This document shows, one piece after another, positions 31,572 to 42,733 of a DNA stretch of 64,000 bases. The notes under the pieces are model-generated. The model did not search any database. It worked only from the letters and a program-made list of their open reading frames with translations, and was not told where the DNA came from. The translations under genes and the position numbers were made by a program. The DNA is taken from NCBI GenBank assembly GCA_963531535.1, contig CAUSGX010000002.1:44496-108495 (forward strand). Direction: 5' to 3'. The stretch is from HOT-345 sp963531535. GTDB lineage: Bacteria > Patescibacteriota > Gracilibacteria > Absconditabacterales > Absconditicoccaceae. Positions within the stretch are counted from its first letter, which is position 1. Each line of letters starts with the position of its first letter.

Positions 31572-33365
31572 ATGACAAACTATTTAAAACTCAATCAACT
31601 CCTCCAACAATACTGCACTGAAGGGGTAGAATTTAAGAAGTTAGGGGAGCTTTTAGATTATGAACAGCCAACAAAATATATTGTAAAATCAACGAAGTAT
31701 GACCATAACTATAAAACTCCGGTACTCACAGCTGGACAAAGTTTTATACTTTGATATACAAATGAAGATGATTGAATTTTTATGGCTAATAAAGGTAATC
31801 CAGTAATTATTTTTGATGATTTTACAACTTCATTTCATTGGGTAGATTTTGATTTTAAAATAAAATCCTCGGCGATGAAAATGCTCAGATGTAAATGAGA
31901 AAATAGTTATTTCAAATTAAGATTTATATATTATGCGATGAAATGTATTAGTTTTACTCCTGCCGATCACTCTCGTCATTGGATTTCAAAATATTCTAAC
32001 TTCCAAATCCCCAGCCCACCACTCCCAGTTCAAGAAGAAATCGTAAAAATTCTTGATAACTTTACTGAGCTGGAAGCGGAGCTGGAAGCGGAGCTGGAAG
32101 CGGAGCTGGAAGCGAGAAAATGTCAATATGAATTTTATCGTAATCAGATTCTTGCGTTTGACAAAGATGAGATTGAGTGGAAAACTTTGGAAGAGGTGGT
32201 AAAAATTAAAAATGGAAAAGATCGAAAAGGTTTAGGTATTTGAGATATCCCAGTTTATGGTAGTGGAGGAGAAATGGGGATTTTTGTTGATACTTATGCT
32301 TATGATAAACCAACAGTTTTGATCCCAAGAAAAGGATCTATTTCTAATATATTTTATCTAGAAAAACCTTTTTGGAATGTAGATACAGTATATTATACAG
32401 AGATTAATGAACATGTTTTAAACCCCAAGTTTTTTTATTATTTTATTTCTACAATCGATTTAGAAAAGTTTTCATTAAAAGCGACAAGGCCAAGTTTAAC
32501 TCAATCAATTCTTGAAAAAATCCAAATCCCAAATCCACCATTAGAACAGCAACAAGCCATCGTCTATGTCCTAGATAACTTTGATAAACTTGCAAACGAC
32601 TTAACTGAATGACTGCCTGCTGAACTCAAACTCAGAGAACAGCAATACGAATACTATCGTGATCTCTTGCTAGATTTTACAGATAAGAACTGAGATTTGA
32701 GAGAGAGAGTCATAAAAATTATTGACAAGACACTTAGAAGGCTTGCGACCGAAGAACGTAAAAAATATGCTGAAGTCTTCCAAAAGATGCTTGAAAAAGT
32801 TGAATGGAAGAAATTAGAAGAATTAGTAAATATCCTTGATAATTTGAGAAAACCAATTTCAAAAGTAAAAAGGCAAACCGGAATCTATCCATATTACTGA
32901 GCGAACTGAATACAGGATTATATTAATGATTATATTTTTGATTGAACATTCATACTACTTGGTGAGGATGGTAGTGTAATAAACAATGATTGATCACCTG
33001 TTTTAAACTGGGTAAATGGGAAGATTTGGGTCAATAATCATGCCCATATTTTATCTAAAAAATCAGATCAGGTTTTGTTAAGATATATTTATTTTGCATT
33101 ATCAGTCTTTGATGTTTCCAAGGTAGTAAAATGAAATATTCCTAAAATCACACAACAAGATTTAAAAAATTTCTTAATCCCCATTCCATACAAAAATTGA
33201 AAGCCAAATCTAGAAAAACAACAAGAAATCGTTGCAATCCTTGATAAATTTGATACTTTAGTAAATGATCTTTCTACTGGACTTCCTGCTGAACTAGAAG
33301 CAAGAAGAAAACAATATGAATATTATAGAAATCAGCTTTTAACTTTTACACCTTTAAAAGAATAA
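31572..33365 (+). CDS. hsdS: Type I restriction specificity subunit with three target-recognition domains
   Basis: Sets the DNA target for the HsdM/HsdR complex. It is 597 aa, longer than the usual roughly 400 aa with two TRDs. TRD1 (about 1-165) ends in IPSPPLPVQEEIVKILDNF, TRD2 (about 200-345) ends in IPNPPLEQQQAIVYVLDNF, and TRD3 (about 415-560) ends in KPNLEKQQEIVAILDKF. Each is followed by a conserved helical spacer with QYEFYRNQIL, QYEYYRDLLL or QYEYYRNQLL. The first spacer holds four copies of Glu-Leu-Glu-Ala. The frame is continuous across all UGA codons. It sits 13 bp after the DUF4238-like gene and 2 bp before prrC. Confidence 0.93.
32067..32114 (+). repeat. Four tandem 12-bp repeats in the hsdS spacer
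   Basis: GAGCTGGAAGCG is repeated four times without mismatch, encoding (ELEA)4 between TRD1 and its following spacer helix. Copy-number change by slippage would keep the frame and alter spacer length, as the TAEL repeats of EcoR124-type HsdS do. Confidence 0.95.
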
Positions 33366-33367
33366 AT

Positions 33368-34498
33368 ATGGAAGAATTTAATTCCCTTGAAGAAGTGGCA
33401 ACAAATATACAAAATAAACTTGATGCCCAAACTGACAAGAAAAGAATAATTGCCATCTATGCCTTTAATGGAATTGGGAAAACGAGATTATCAAATCAAA
33501 TCGGCAACAGTGAAAGTGATAATACCCAGGGAGACTGAGAAAATGAATGAATAGAAAAAATATCTTATAATGCTTTTTTTGAAGATATTTTTACATGGGA
33601 TAATGAAAATTACATTCTTCATTTTAATAAAAATCATGAAATTATAAAATTAGTGCAAGATCAATGACTAGACGTACAAATTATTGATAATTTTAGAGAT
33701 ATTATGGGAGAAGCAGCAATAAAACTTGAACCAGCTTTTGATTTTGACAGAGAGGAAGTAAAATTTAAAATTGCATCTGGTAATGATGATAGTGCTGATA
33801 GTATAAAAATTTCCAGAGGGGAAGAAAGTATCTTTGTCTGGTCTGTATTTTATACAATTTTAGAGGAAGTGGTTTCGGAATTATCAACAAATGAATCTGA
33901 TAGATCTATAGATAAATTTAATGATTTAGAATATATCGTTATAGATGATCCTGTCTCCTCTATTGATGACACAAGAATTATAACAGTTGCTTTAAAACTA
34001 ATAGAGGTTATAAAATCAAATCAAAATAATCAAATTAAATTTCTAATTACAACTCATCATGCTCTATTTTTTAATGTATTAGTAAATTCAATTAATAGAA
34101 TAGTAAGGAAAAAGAAATGAAAATATAATTTTGAATCATATATTTTATTAAGAAATAACGATAAATTGAATTTAAAATCTCAAAATGAGTCACCATTTTG
34201 ATATCATATAATTTTAAAAAAGATTATTCAAGATGCAATCACTTCCCAAAACATTGAAAAATATCATTTTAATTTATTTAGAGCCTTACTTGAAAAGACC
34301 TCAAATTTTTTATGATATAATGACTGGGACGAGTGTCTTGAGAATAATCATAATAAAGGAAGACTAAAGCATTGTCTTCAGATATATAGTCATAATAGAT
34401 TATCTGAATTAGAATGAAGAGAACTACCTGATGATGATAAAAATCTTCTAGCAGAAGCTTTTGAAAGCTTTATAACTAATTTTAAATGGGAAAAGTAA
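33368..34498 (+). CDS. prrC: PrrC-like anticodon nuclease
   Basis: A 376-aa protein placed between hsdS and hsdR, exactly where prrC lies in the E. coli prr locus. The N-terminal ATPase part has Walker A AFNGIGKT, an ABC-like signature ISRGEE, Walker B YIVIDDPVSSIDD and the switch TTHHALFFN. The C-terminal nuclease part carries Arg305 and Glu309 in FRALLEK and His342 in SHNRL. The R-xxx-E-(32)-H layout nearly equals the PrrC triad Arg320-Glu324-His356. PrrC nicks tRNA-Lys at the wobble base when its partner restriction enzyme is disabled by phage. The conserved triad suggests the protein is active; the tRNA target here is unknown. Confidence 0.87.
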
Positions 34499-34502
34499 AA
34501 CG

Positions 34503-37500
34503 ATGAAAAACACGGAATTTAACCTCGTTTCTCAGAATCCACAAAGCACGGTCGTTGCTGAGTATATTCCTACTCCAAGAAAGGCTGAGAACTATCAAAG
34601 TGAAGCCGATCTAGAAAAAGAGTTTATTGCTCAACTTGTCAGTCAAGAATATGAATATCTCCCCATTCATCAAGAAAAGGATTTGATTTTAAACCTTAGA
34701 AAACAGCTAGAAAAGCTGAATAATTTCACCTTTACTGATCAGGAATGGAAAGATTTTTTTGAAAAAGAACTTGCAAATCCAAATCAAAATATTGTAGAGA
34801 AAACCACAACAATTCAGGAAGATTATATCAAAAATTTAGGATGTGATAATGGACAAACAAAAAATATCTATCTATTAGACAAAAAAAATATCCATAATAA
34901 TAACCTCCAAGTTATTAACCAATATGAAACAAAAGATTGAACGAGAACGAATCGCTATGATGTAACAATACTTGTGAATGGGCTCCCACTGGTACATATT
35001 GAGCTAAAAAAAAGAGGAATCGCATTACAAGAAGCTTTTAATCAAATCAATCGTTATCAGAGAGAAAGTTTTTGGTCAGCAAGTGGGCTCTTTGAATATA
35101 TTCAGCTTTTTGTGATTTCTAATGGAACTCATACCAAGTATTATAGCAATACGACTCGTTTTTCTCATATCAATGAACAAAAAAACTGACCAATCAAAAA
35201 AGGTAAAAAATCAAGCAATAGTTTTGAATTCACCAGCCGATGGGCAGATTATACCAATAGGCCAATCACGGATTTAATAGACTTCACCAAAACTTTTTTT
35301 GCAAAACACACTTTATTAAATATTTTGACAAAATATTGCGTCTTCACCGTAGATAAAATGCTTTTGGTAATGAGACCGTATCAAATTGTCGCTACTGAAA
35401 AAATTATTAACAGAATTGAAGTGAGTTCAAACTATAAAAAATACGGAACTATTGAGGCTGGGGGGTATATTTGGCATACTACAGGATCAGGGAAAACATT
35501 GACCAGCTTCAAGACAGCTCAAATCGCAAGTAAGTTGCTCTATATCGATAAAGTACTTTTTGTCGTTGATAGAAAAGATTTGGATTATCAAACTATGAGA
35601 GAATATGATAAATTTGAGAAAGGAGCAGCAAATAGTAATTCAAGTACTGCAAAACTAAAAAAACAATTAGAAGACCCGAAAGCAAAAATTATCATTACAA
35701 CAATCCAAAAGCTTGATAAATTTATCAAAAAATATAAAGATCATGGTATTTTTAATGGGCAGATTGTCCTGATTTTTGATGAATGTCATCGTTCACAGTT
35801 TGGAGGTATGCATCAAGCTATAACTAAAGCATTTAATAAATATTATCTTTTCTGATTTACAGGAACCCCTATTTTTGCAATCAACTCCTCTTCTGGTGGA
35901 TATCCAAATCTAAGAACTACCGAGCAAGCATTTGGAGAGAAACTACATACCTATACGATAGTAGATGCTATTGCAGATAAGAATGTGTTACCCTTCAAAA
36001 TAGATTATATTTCTACACTCAAAGAAGCTGAGAATATTGAAGATGAAAAGATAAAAGATATTGACAGAAAAAAAGCTCTTTCTGATCCTAAAAGAATATA
36101 CAACATTGTAAAATATATTCGTAAACATTTTGATCAAAAGACGAAGAGGAATAGCTTCTATATACTCAAAGATAGAAGACTAGCTGGATTTAATTCAATA
36201 TTTGCTGTTGCTTCTATTGAAATGGCAAAACTTTATTATACTGAGTTTCAAAATCAGATTAAAGATTTACCAAGCGATCAGCAACTAAAGATCGCGACCA
36301 TTTTTAGTTATTCAACTAATGAAGAAGAACCAGACTGAAGTATAGATGAAAATTCAGAAGACACGAGTGCACTTGATGAAAATTCAAAAGATTTTCTAGA
36401 AAAGGCAATTCAAGATTATAATCAGGTTTTTTGAACTTCTTTTGATACTTCCTCAGATAAATTTCAAAACTATTATAAAGATGTCTCTCAAAGGGTAAAA
36501 AACAGAGAAATAGATATTTTGATAGTTGTAAATATGTTTTTAACAGGATTTGACGCAACAACCTTAAATACTTTACGAGTAGATAAAAGCCTGAAGTTAC
36601 ACGGTCTCATTCAGGCGTTTTCAAGGACAAATCGTATATTAAATACTGTCAAAACTTTTGGGAATATTGTATGTTTCCGCAATCTTGAAAAAAGAACAAA
36701 TGATGCTATTTCTCTTTTTGGAGATAAAGAAGCTCGTGGAATTGTATTACTAAAAACTTTTGATGAATATTATAATGGTTACAAAACCGATAATGAAGAA
36801 GTAAAATGATATACTACATTAGTTAAAGAATTACAGGAGAAATTTCCGCTCTGAGAGAGAATCTTATGAGAAAAAGTTCAAAAAGAGTTTATAAAACTTT
36901 ATAGTGGTATACTAAAAATTCGTAATATTTTGACTACTTTTGATGAATTCGAAAAAAAAGAAATTTTAACAGAAAGAGATATTCAAGATTATCATAGCCG
37001 GTATATCGATTTATATAATGAATTTAGGAAAGGAAAAGATGATGAAAAAGAAAACATCAATGACGATTTGGTATTTGAAATGGAACTTATTAAACAAATA
37101 GAAGTCAATATTGATTATATTTTAGAACTTATTAAAAAGTTTCACCAAAATAATCTAAAAGATAAAGAGATATTAGCCGATATCAATAGAGCAATAGAAT
37201 CTAGTGTTGAACTCCGTAATAAGAAAGATCTTATCAATCAATTTATTCAAACACTTGAAATATCCTCATCTGTAGATGATGATTGGATAGCTTTCGTTGA
37301 AAAAAAGAAAACAGAAGAACTAGAAAAAATTATTCAAGATGAAAAACTAAACCGTGATGAAACCTACAAATTTGTAAAAGACGCTTTTAGAGATGCTTTT
37401 CTGCCAGTTTCATGAATAGCAATTTCGCAGCTGCTTCCAAAAGTCTCTCGTTTTGATCCAGAATGAACAAGAATGCAAATTAGAGAGCGTGTCGTAGAAA

Positions 37501-37559
37501 AATTAATCGCATTTTTTGATAGATTCATTGCTATTGCAAGAAAGGAATCCCACCTATAA
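34503..37559 (+). CDS. hsdR: Type I restriction enzyme endonuclease/translocase subunit
   Basis: Motor and nuclease of the system; 1018 aa. The N-terminal PD-(D/E)xK nuclease shows RYDVTILVNGLPLVHIELKK. The helicase core shows HTTGSGKTLTS (Walker A), VLFVVDRKDLDYQ, FDECHRSQFGG, GFTGTPIFA, then VVNMFLTGFDA and LIQAFSRTNRI in the second RecA fold. The C-terminal helical domain docks on HsdM/HsdS. It begins 4 bp after prrC and is the last gene of the island. UGA glycines lie in GFTGTP and others. Confidence 0.96.
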
Positions 37560-37600
37560 TCTAAATAGATTTTAATTATCTACTTACCTTCCTCTCAAAA

Positions 37601-38818
37601 ATGACTAGTTCAGATCTCCTCCTCTCCAGCTACGACTATGACTTTCCATCCTCACATATTGCTCAGCTTCCGGCTTCTCCAGCTCATAATGCAAAACTTC
37701 TCATAGCAACGCCGGACCCTTCACATAATAGTTACAATTTTCACCATACAACTTTTTTTGATCTTCCAAATCATCTTAGTCAGGAATATCTCCTTTTTTT
37801 CAATGAAACAAAGGTCTTTAAAGCAAGAATTCCGCTTCAAAATGTAAAAATTATCAGAGCCTCAGGCAAAGAGCTTATTTTGGAGCAAGGAGAGGTTTTT
37901 GTCTATCAGCTGCTCTCAGAAAATACTTTTGAGTGTCTTGTTTCAGATAGTAAAAATTTCAAACCTGGCAGCAAAGTTCAGATTTCTGGTACTATTTTTT
38001 TAGAAAGTCAGGAATTTACTGAAAATGGGATTAAATTTCAGATTCATTGAGACAATCTTTTATCTTTTCTAGAAAAATATGCCCAGATGCCTCTGCCTCC
38101 TTATATCAAATATGAAAAGGAAAAAGAGCAGTGGTATCAGACTTTTTTTGCACAGGAGATCGGTTCTGCAGCAGCTCCAACCGCTTCACTTCATTTTACA
38201 CCAGAGCTTATCGAGAAATTAAAAGAAAAAAAAATCTGAATGCAGTTTCTCTGCTTGCATGTTGGTCTTTGAACATTCAAGCCCGTTTCTGAGGAAATTA
38301 TTTCAAATCAAAAACTCCATTTTGAGCCTCTAATCCTGCCAGCATATATCCGAAAAACCCTCGCTCAGGCAAAACAGCAAGGAAAAATCTTCCTACCAAT
38401 TGGAACAACAATGATCAGGTTTCTAGAGTCTTTGCCATATATTTGGAAATTTTTGAAATCAAAAAATCTGACTCCATCACTGGATCCTGAAACAGAAAAG
38501 TGGCGAGACCATCTGACAAAAGATATTGATCAAAAACTTGTTGAGGAATTTATCCCAGATCAAGAGCCTCTTCCCTCAGAAAATATTCACTGAGTATCGC
38601 AAATGATGATTCAAACAAGATTATTTATCAGGCCAGGAATATTTTTTTATCTCACAGATGAGTTGATTACCAATTTTCACCTACCAAAATCATCACTGAT
38701 GATGCTGATTTCGGCGTTTATGGGAAGAAAAAACCTCTTGAATACATATCAAGAGGCTATGGAAAAATGATATTACTTTTATAGTTTCGGAGACGGTATG
38801 CGAGTTAGGAGAAACTAG
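37601..38818 (+). CDS. queA: S-adenosylmethionine:tRNA ribosyltransferase-isomerase
   Basis: Converts preQ1 in tRNA to epoxyqueuosine. It is 405 aa, longer than the usual 340-360. Family motifs seen are LFFNETKVFKARI, IGSAAAPTASLHFTPEL, CLHVGLGTFKPV, NFHLPKSSLMMLISAFMG and YYFYSFGDGM. UGA is glycine in VGLGTFKPV and EKGYYFYS. Its stop overlaps the stop of the convergent lipoprotein gene. The rest of the queuosine pathway is not in the window, so substrate uptake or salvage is possible. Confidence 0.95.
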
Positions 38819-39327
38819 TTATATTTCTTATATTGTCTAGAATTCGGAGTTTGAGCTGGATATTCTTCGTTGTATTTTTGCTCTCCTTTAGTATAGTATT
38901 CTTTATATTCTGCGAGCTTCGCCACTTCAGCATTGATTTCTTGTTCAAGATCAGAAAGCACTCCAGCGAGCTTAGCCAAGCTTTTATTTGTCTGTTTCGC
39001 AGCCTGCTTGTCTCCTCTTGAGTTGTCGTCTACCAATTTTTTTTGTAGATCATTATATTGGTCAAGATAGGCGTTAAATGCCTGCTTTTTTGCATTAACT
39101 TGTTGTTCTTGTGCTGTGATCGCTCTTTCAGTTGCTCCTGATTCGTAATCTCACTGAGCACCGCTAAAAAAAGAAACGGTCATTGGATGCCAATCGCAGC
39201 TAGCTGTTCAGAGTGCAAGCGCAATCGCAGTAGCTGTAGTTTTTGTTGAAGTTTTGATTTTATTCATTGCTTCACTAAATTTTTTCCCAGTTTCTTTCCA
39301 ATCAATCTTTGTAATTGCCATTTTCAT
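38815..39327 (-). CDS. Probable lipoprotein, helical
   Basis: A 170-aa protein. The N-terminus MKMAITKIDWKETGKK leads into a hydrophobic segment ending ALALGTASC, a plausible but imperfect lipobox after an unusually long n-region. The rest is helical and rich in Gln, Lys and Glu (AQEQQVNAKKQAFNAYLDQY, SDLEQEINAEVAKLAE), probably coiled coil. A UGA glycine lies in GAQGDYES. It is 29 bp downstream of the 778-aa gene, so co-transcribed with it. Function unknown. Confidence 0.7.
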
Positions 39328-39356
39328 AGTCTATAAAAGTATAAAATCAGATTTTT

Positions 39357-41693
39357 TTAGTTATTTGGTGCTTCTAATTCCCAGATCTTATTGAGGTGAG
39401 CAATAAGAAACTTTCTATTGTCCCCCTTTTCAATAGTTGGATATTTTCTATCCATAGTTGACCAAAAAGGAATCAAGTCTCCCATTACAACCCTTTGAGT
39501 ACCGCCGGCCTCCTTAAAGACAATGCTTCAAATTCAGTTCCAAATCTGGCTTATCCCATCGGAAAGATCAAACGGCCAACCAAAATCTTCTTTCTTTAAT
39601 TTATCTGAATGAAGTTCCTGACTAATAATCTTTCATTTTAGAGTTAAGATGAGGAATCCGACTCTGAGTGCTTCTTCAGCGGTCTCAAAAGGAATCTCGC
39701 TACCAACAGTATTAACGAGTCCCTCTAAGGTTTTATTTTTAATATTAAGTTTAACTTCTCTATTTCCACCTGCTTTTAGTACGATTTCTTCTCCATGAGT
39801 TTCTAGCTCAAATCCTTGGATGTTTACATTAACTGTATTTTCAATCCTATGAAGCTCTTGACGGAGTGCAAGTTTTTCCTCAAAGCTGATCGGAAGCCCG
39901 TCAATCTGAGGTCAGAATTTTGTTTGATATTCTTCTTTCAGTTTAAAGAAACCTGATGCTAAAATACTTTCAATATTTCCAGATAAAAAGTCTTTATCAG
40001 TTTTTAACCTATTCATAAGCTCATTTTGCTTACTTTCATCTTGTTCAAGAGCTGGATATTTCTCAAGTAAGATCTTAATTTTATTCAAATTCACAGCATT
40101 GATATCAGCAAGCGACTCCATTTTTGCATTTGGATCTCCGGTGTACGGATTTCCAGTAATCGCATTAAAATATGCTTGGAGCTGAGGACTTGGATCATTT
40201 TTATCTAACTGCTTCAAAATTCTCATTGCTTCTACTCCATTTGGAGAGTTATCTCCAGAGAATTTTCTCTCAAGTGCAAAATATATTTCAGATTTTGGAT
40301 TTAATTTCAAGAGATTCTGAACCTCAGCAACGGTCATCCCACCAAAGAGATAGAGTCCATCAAGTGGTTTTTGTACCGCTTGTTCAATAAATTCTTTATT
40401 CCCAAAACCAAGTGTCTGCTTGATATCTTCCCAGTCTTTACCTCCATTCAAGAGTCATCAAAAAACTGACTTCAGATCTTTACCTAAAAATGCCTGTGAA
40501 ACAAAACTTCCTCCAACTCCAACAAGTGCTAAAGTTGCAGCTTTTCACAAAAATCCCATCTTCTTCTTTGGTTTCCCTGATTCATCAAGTTCAGTTCCTC
40601 CTTTCCCGAAAAGCCACTTTCCTAGCTGCCAAATAGCAACCCCAGCAATTGCGAGTTCAGCTCCTTGAGCCCACATTTCTCTCTGGCGAGGTGTCATCTT
40701 TGGAGTAATTGCCTCAATACCGTCTCTAAGTAGCTTTCTGGCTCCTCAAAGTTGCTGAGCACCAATACTATTTACTACTTCTGGATTAACAAAATAGTAC
40801 ATTCCATCAGGAGCAAATTGTTGCTGAATACCAGCTGGAAGCTTATTCCAATGTCTGCCAAGCTCCTGGCGACTTACACATTGAATATTGTAGTGTTTAC
40901 AAACCTTAGATGAAATCTGAGAATTTAGACAGCAAAGGTACAAAATGTCAGTTTTATGTTGTTGATAATACTGAACCATACTTGGATTATTGATCTGTCC
41001 TTCTTCCACAGCGATCAAATAGTTCATCATATCGGCTTGATCTCTAGAATCTAAGGTGCGAACGACATCTTCAAACAGTTTTTTATTGATTTTGTTTTGA
41101 TATTCTTGATGTTTTTTTTGACGAGAAATATTAGAAACAACGCCAGCATAGGAGTGATCTGCATTTCTGATCATCTCTGAGGCATTCATTCAGCTCGCAG
41201 CCTTTCAGGAAACCTCATGAAAAGCCTGAACATCCTTGAGCATTTTTGTTACCTCAATAATGTACGTTTGTGGGATTACCTCATCTACAAGTCCCTGCTT
41301 TTTCTCAATTGTAGCTCTATAATTCTCAAGAAGTCTGATACGATCTTTAGCGCCTTTTCTTAGGTTGATAAGTGCATCTTTTGCATCAGGAGTATATCTG
41401 ACTTTTCAGAAATTTCTTTGCCAAAAATTGCTATCTTTCTTGATCTGTTTAAAGTATTTCAAAAGCATATCAGTCACCTGATCAAAATGTTCCTGCTTAC
41501 TTAAATCAAGATTTAAAAATACAGAGAATTTCAATGCATCAGTTTGCCCTGTTATTTGACCTGTAGTTTCCACATTCTGCTGCAATGCATTTACATCATT
41601 TTTTGTTTCAGATATTGCTTGCTCAGATTTATCTGCGTTCTCAATTGTAGGAGTTTGAGCTTCAGGTTGCTTATTTACATCTGTTTCTGGCAT
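39357..41693 (-). CDS. Large protein of unknown function with one central membrane segment
   Basis: A 778-aa protein, one frame across several UGA codons. The N-terminal 60 residues are acidic and disordered (PETDVNKQPEAQTPTIENAD). The next part is helical (DQVTDMLLKYFKQIKKDS, LEDVQAFHE type) with a small Cys cluster (LYLCCLNSQISSKVCKHY, QCVSRQ). About residues 330-400 are hydrophobic (LAIAGVAIWQLGKWLFG, AATLALVGVGGSFVSQAF) and could span the membrane once or twice. The C-terminal half is helical then beta-rich (VNVNIQGFELETHGEEIVLK). No signal peptide and no known domain were recognised. Confidence 0.75.
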
Positions 41694-41743
41694 TTTTTAT
41701 AGCAGAGGAGATAAAATTCCTTATTCCAAGTATAAATAAAATA

Positions 41744-41775
41744 AAAAAAAAGTCAAAAAAGTCTGACTTTTTTCC
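41744..41775 (-). terminator. Terminator after the lexA-like gene
   Basis: Minus strand: AAGTCA and TTGACTT-type arms from AAAAAGTCA (41746-41754) and TGACTTTTTT (41763-41772), followed by T-run. Confidence 0.65.
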
Positions 41776-41826
41776 TTTTCCTCCTCCTAATGTCTCCAAG
41801 AAACAATGAAATATCCTAAGTAGAAA

Positions 41827-42441
41827 CTACATACTTTTGATAATTTTTTTGACTACTCAAATGACCTTTGTTTCATCATAAGGACTGATCTCAACTTTAT
41901 TAAAGAAACGATTGATAGACTCAAGCATAAATTTATTTTCCTGTTTAATGATTTTTTTGAGCTTAGGAAGCTGGTTGTGAACAACAAAAACAAAATCTGA
42001 TTCATCATAACTAGGTTGCTGGCGAATCAAAACAAGGTCCCCATCTTGAATCTTTGGTTCCATACTATTTCCCTTTGCTCTTACAAAAAAACAATTCTCC
42101 AAATCACTCGTCCCAACAAAGGCGACTGTAACAGGCATTTTTTCCTGAGAATATTCATCGATGATTTGCTTCCCCTTATTTCCACACTGTGCAAAACCAT
42201 AGATCGGAAGCTGAACAATATCATCAAATTTATTTCAGACTTCCTCTCTCAAGAGCCTATATCCATGCTCATCTTTAATGAAATATCCCTTAAAAACAAG
42301 CTGATTGAGCTTATTTAAAACGGTTTGAGGATGAGAAGCTCCGACCTCATTTGCGATTTCTCTAAGGGTAAGCCCTTCCTGTTCAGTATTTTGTTTAAAA
42401 AATGCGATCAATCTTTTTTGTAATTCATCAAGTTTTGTCAT
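41827..42441 (-). CDS. lexA: LexA-like SOS repressor (S24 peptidase)
   Basis: A transcription repressor that cleaves itself when RecA is activated; 204 aa. The N-terminal winged helix (LIAFFKQNTEQEGLTLREIA, SHPQTVLNKLNQLVFKGYF) resembles LexA. The catalytic Ser lies in RAKGNSMEPKIQDGDLVLI and the Lys in LPKLKKIIKQ. The likely cleavage site is Cys-Gly in YGFAQCGNKG, as in UmuD, rather than Ala-Gly. UGA glycines lie at REEVGNKF and KVIGVV. It is divergent from recA over a 292-bp region with repeated TTTGACA boxes. Confidence 0.87.
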
Positions 42442-42512
42442 GATATCTTTGGATCAAATGAATAAATTCTTTGGTAAAAAAAACAACATTCTGATTGCAA
42501 TATATAGATTTC

Positions 42513-42560
42513 TTTGACAATGTCAAATCTTTTTTGACAAAATCAATATTTTTTTTGACA
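42513..42560. promoter_or_regulatory. Three phased TTTGACA boxes between lexA and recA (operator candidates)
   Basis: TTTGACA occurs at 42513-42519, 42533-42539 and 42554-42560, spaced 20-21 bp, about two helical turns. The first is part of a perfect 15-bp palindrome TTTGACA-a-TGTCAAA. The position between a LexA homologue and recA suggests SOS boxes, though TTGACA is also a -35 hexamer. The remainder of 42442-42733 is A/T-rich filler with a degenerate double AAATCWGA motif at 42676-42700. Confidence 0.5.
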
Positions 42561-42710
42561 AAAGAATAATATCAAATAAAAATTGTAAAAATTCTCTTGA
42601 TTTTTTATTTTTTTTCATTACATATCACAATCGTCGCTCTGGCAGAAAAAAATTCTGCTGGAGCAGACAACTAAAAAAAATCAGAAAAATCTGAATTTCT
42701 CATAATGTTT

Positions 42711-42716
42711 TATACT
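42711..42716 (+). promoter_or_regulatory. -10 box for recA
   Basis: TATACT, 17 nt before the recA ATG, predicting a very short leader. No good -35 is seen. Confidence 0.5.
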
Positions 42717-42733
42717 CTATATAACATAGTATT

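Noticed and set aside
27954..37559. Reading the hsd genes as broken pseudogenes
   Set aside because: All interruptions are TGA; with UGA as Gly every subunit is full length with intact motifs.
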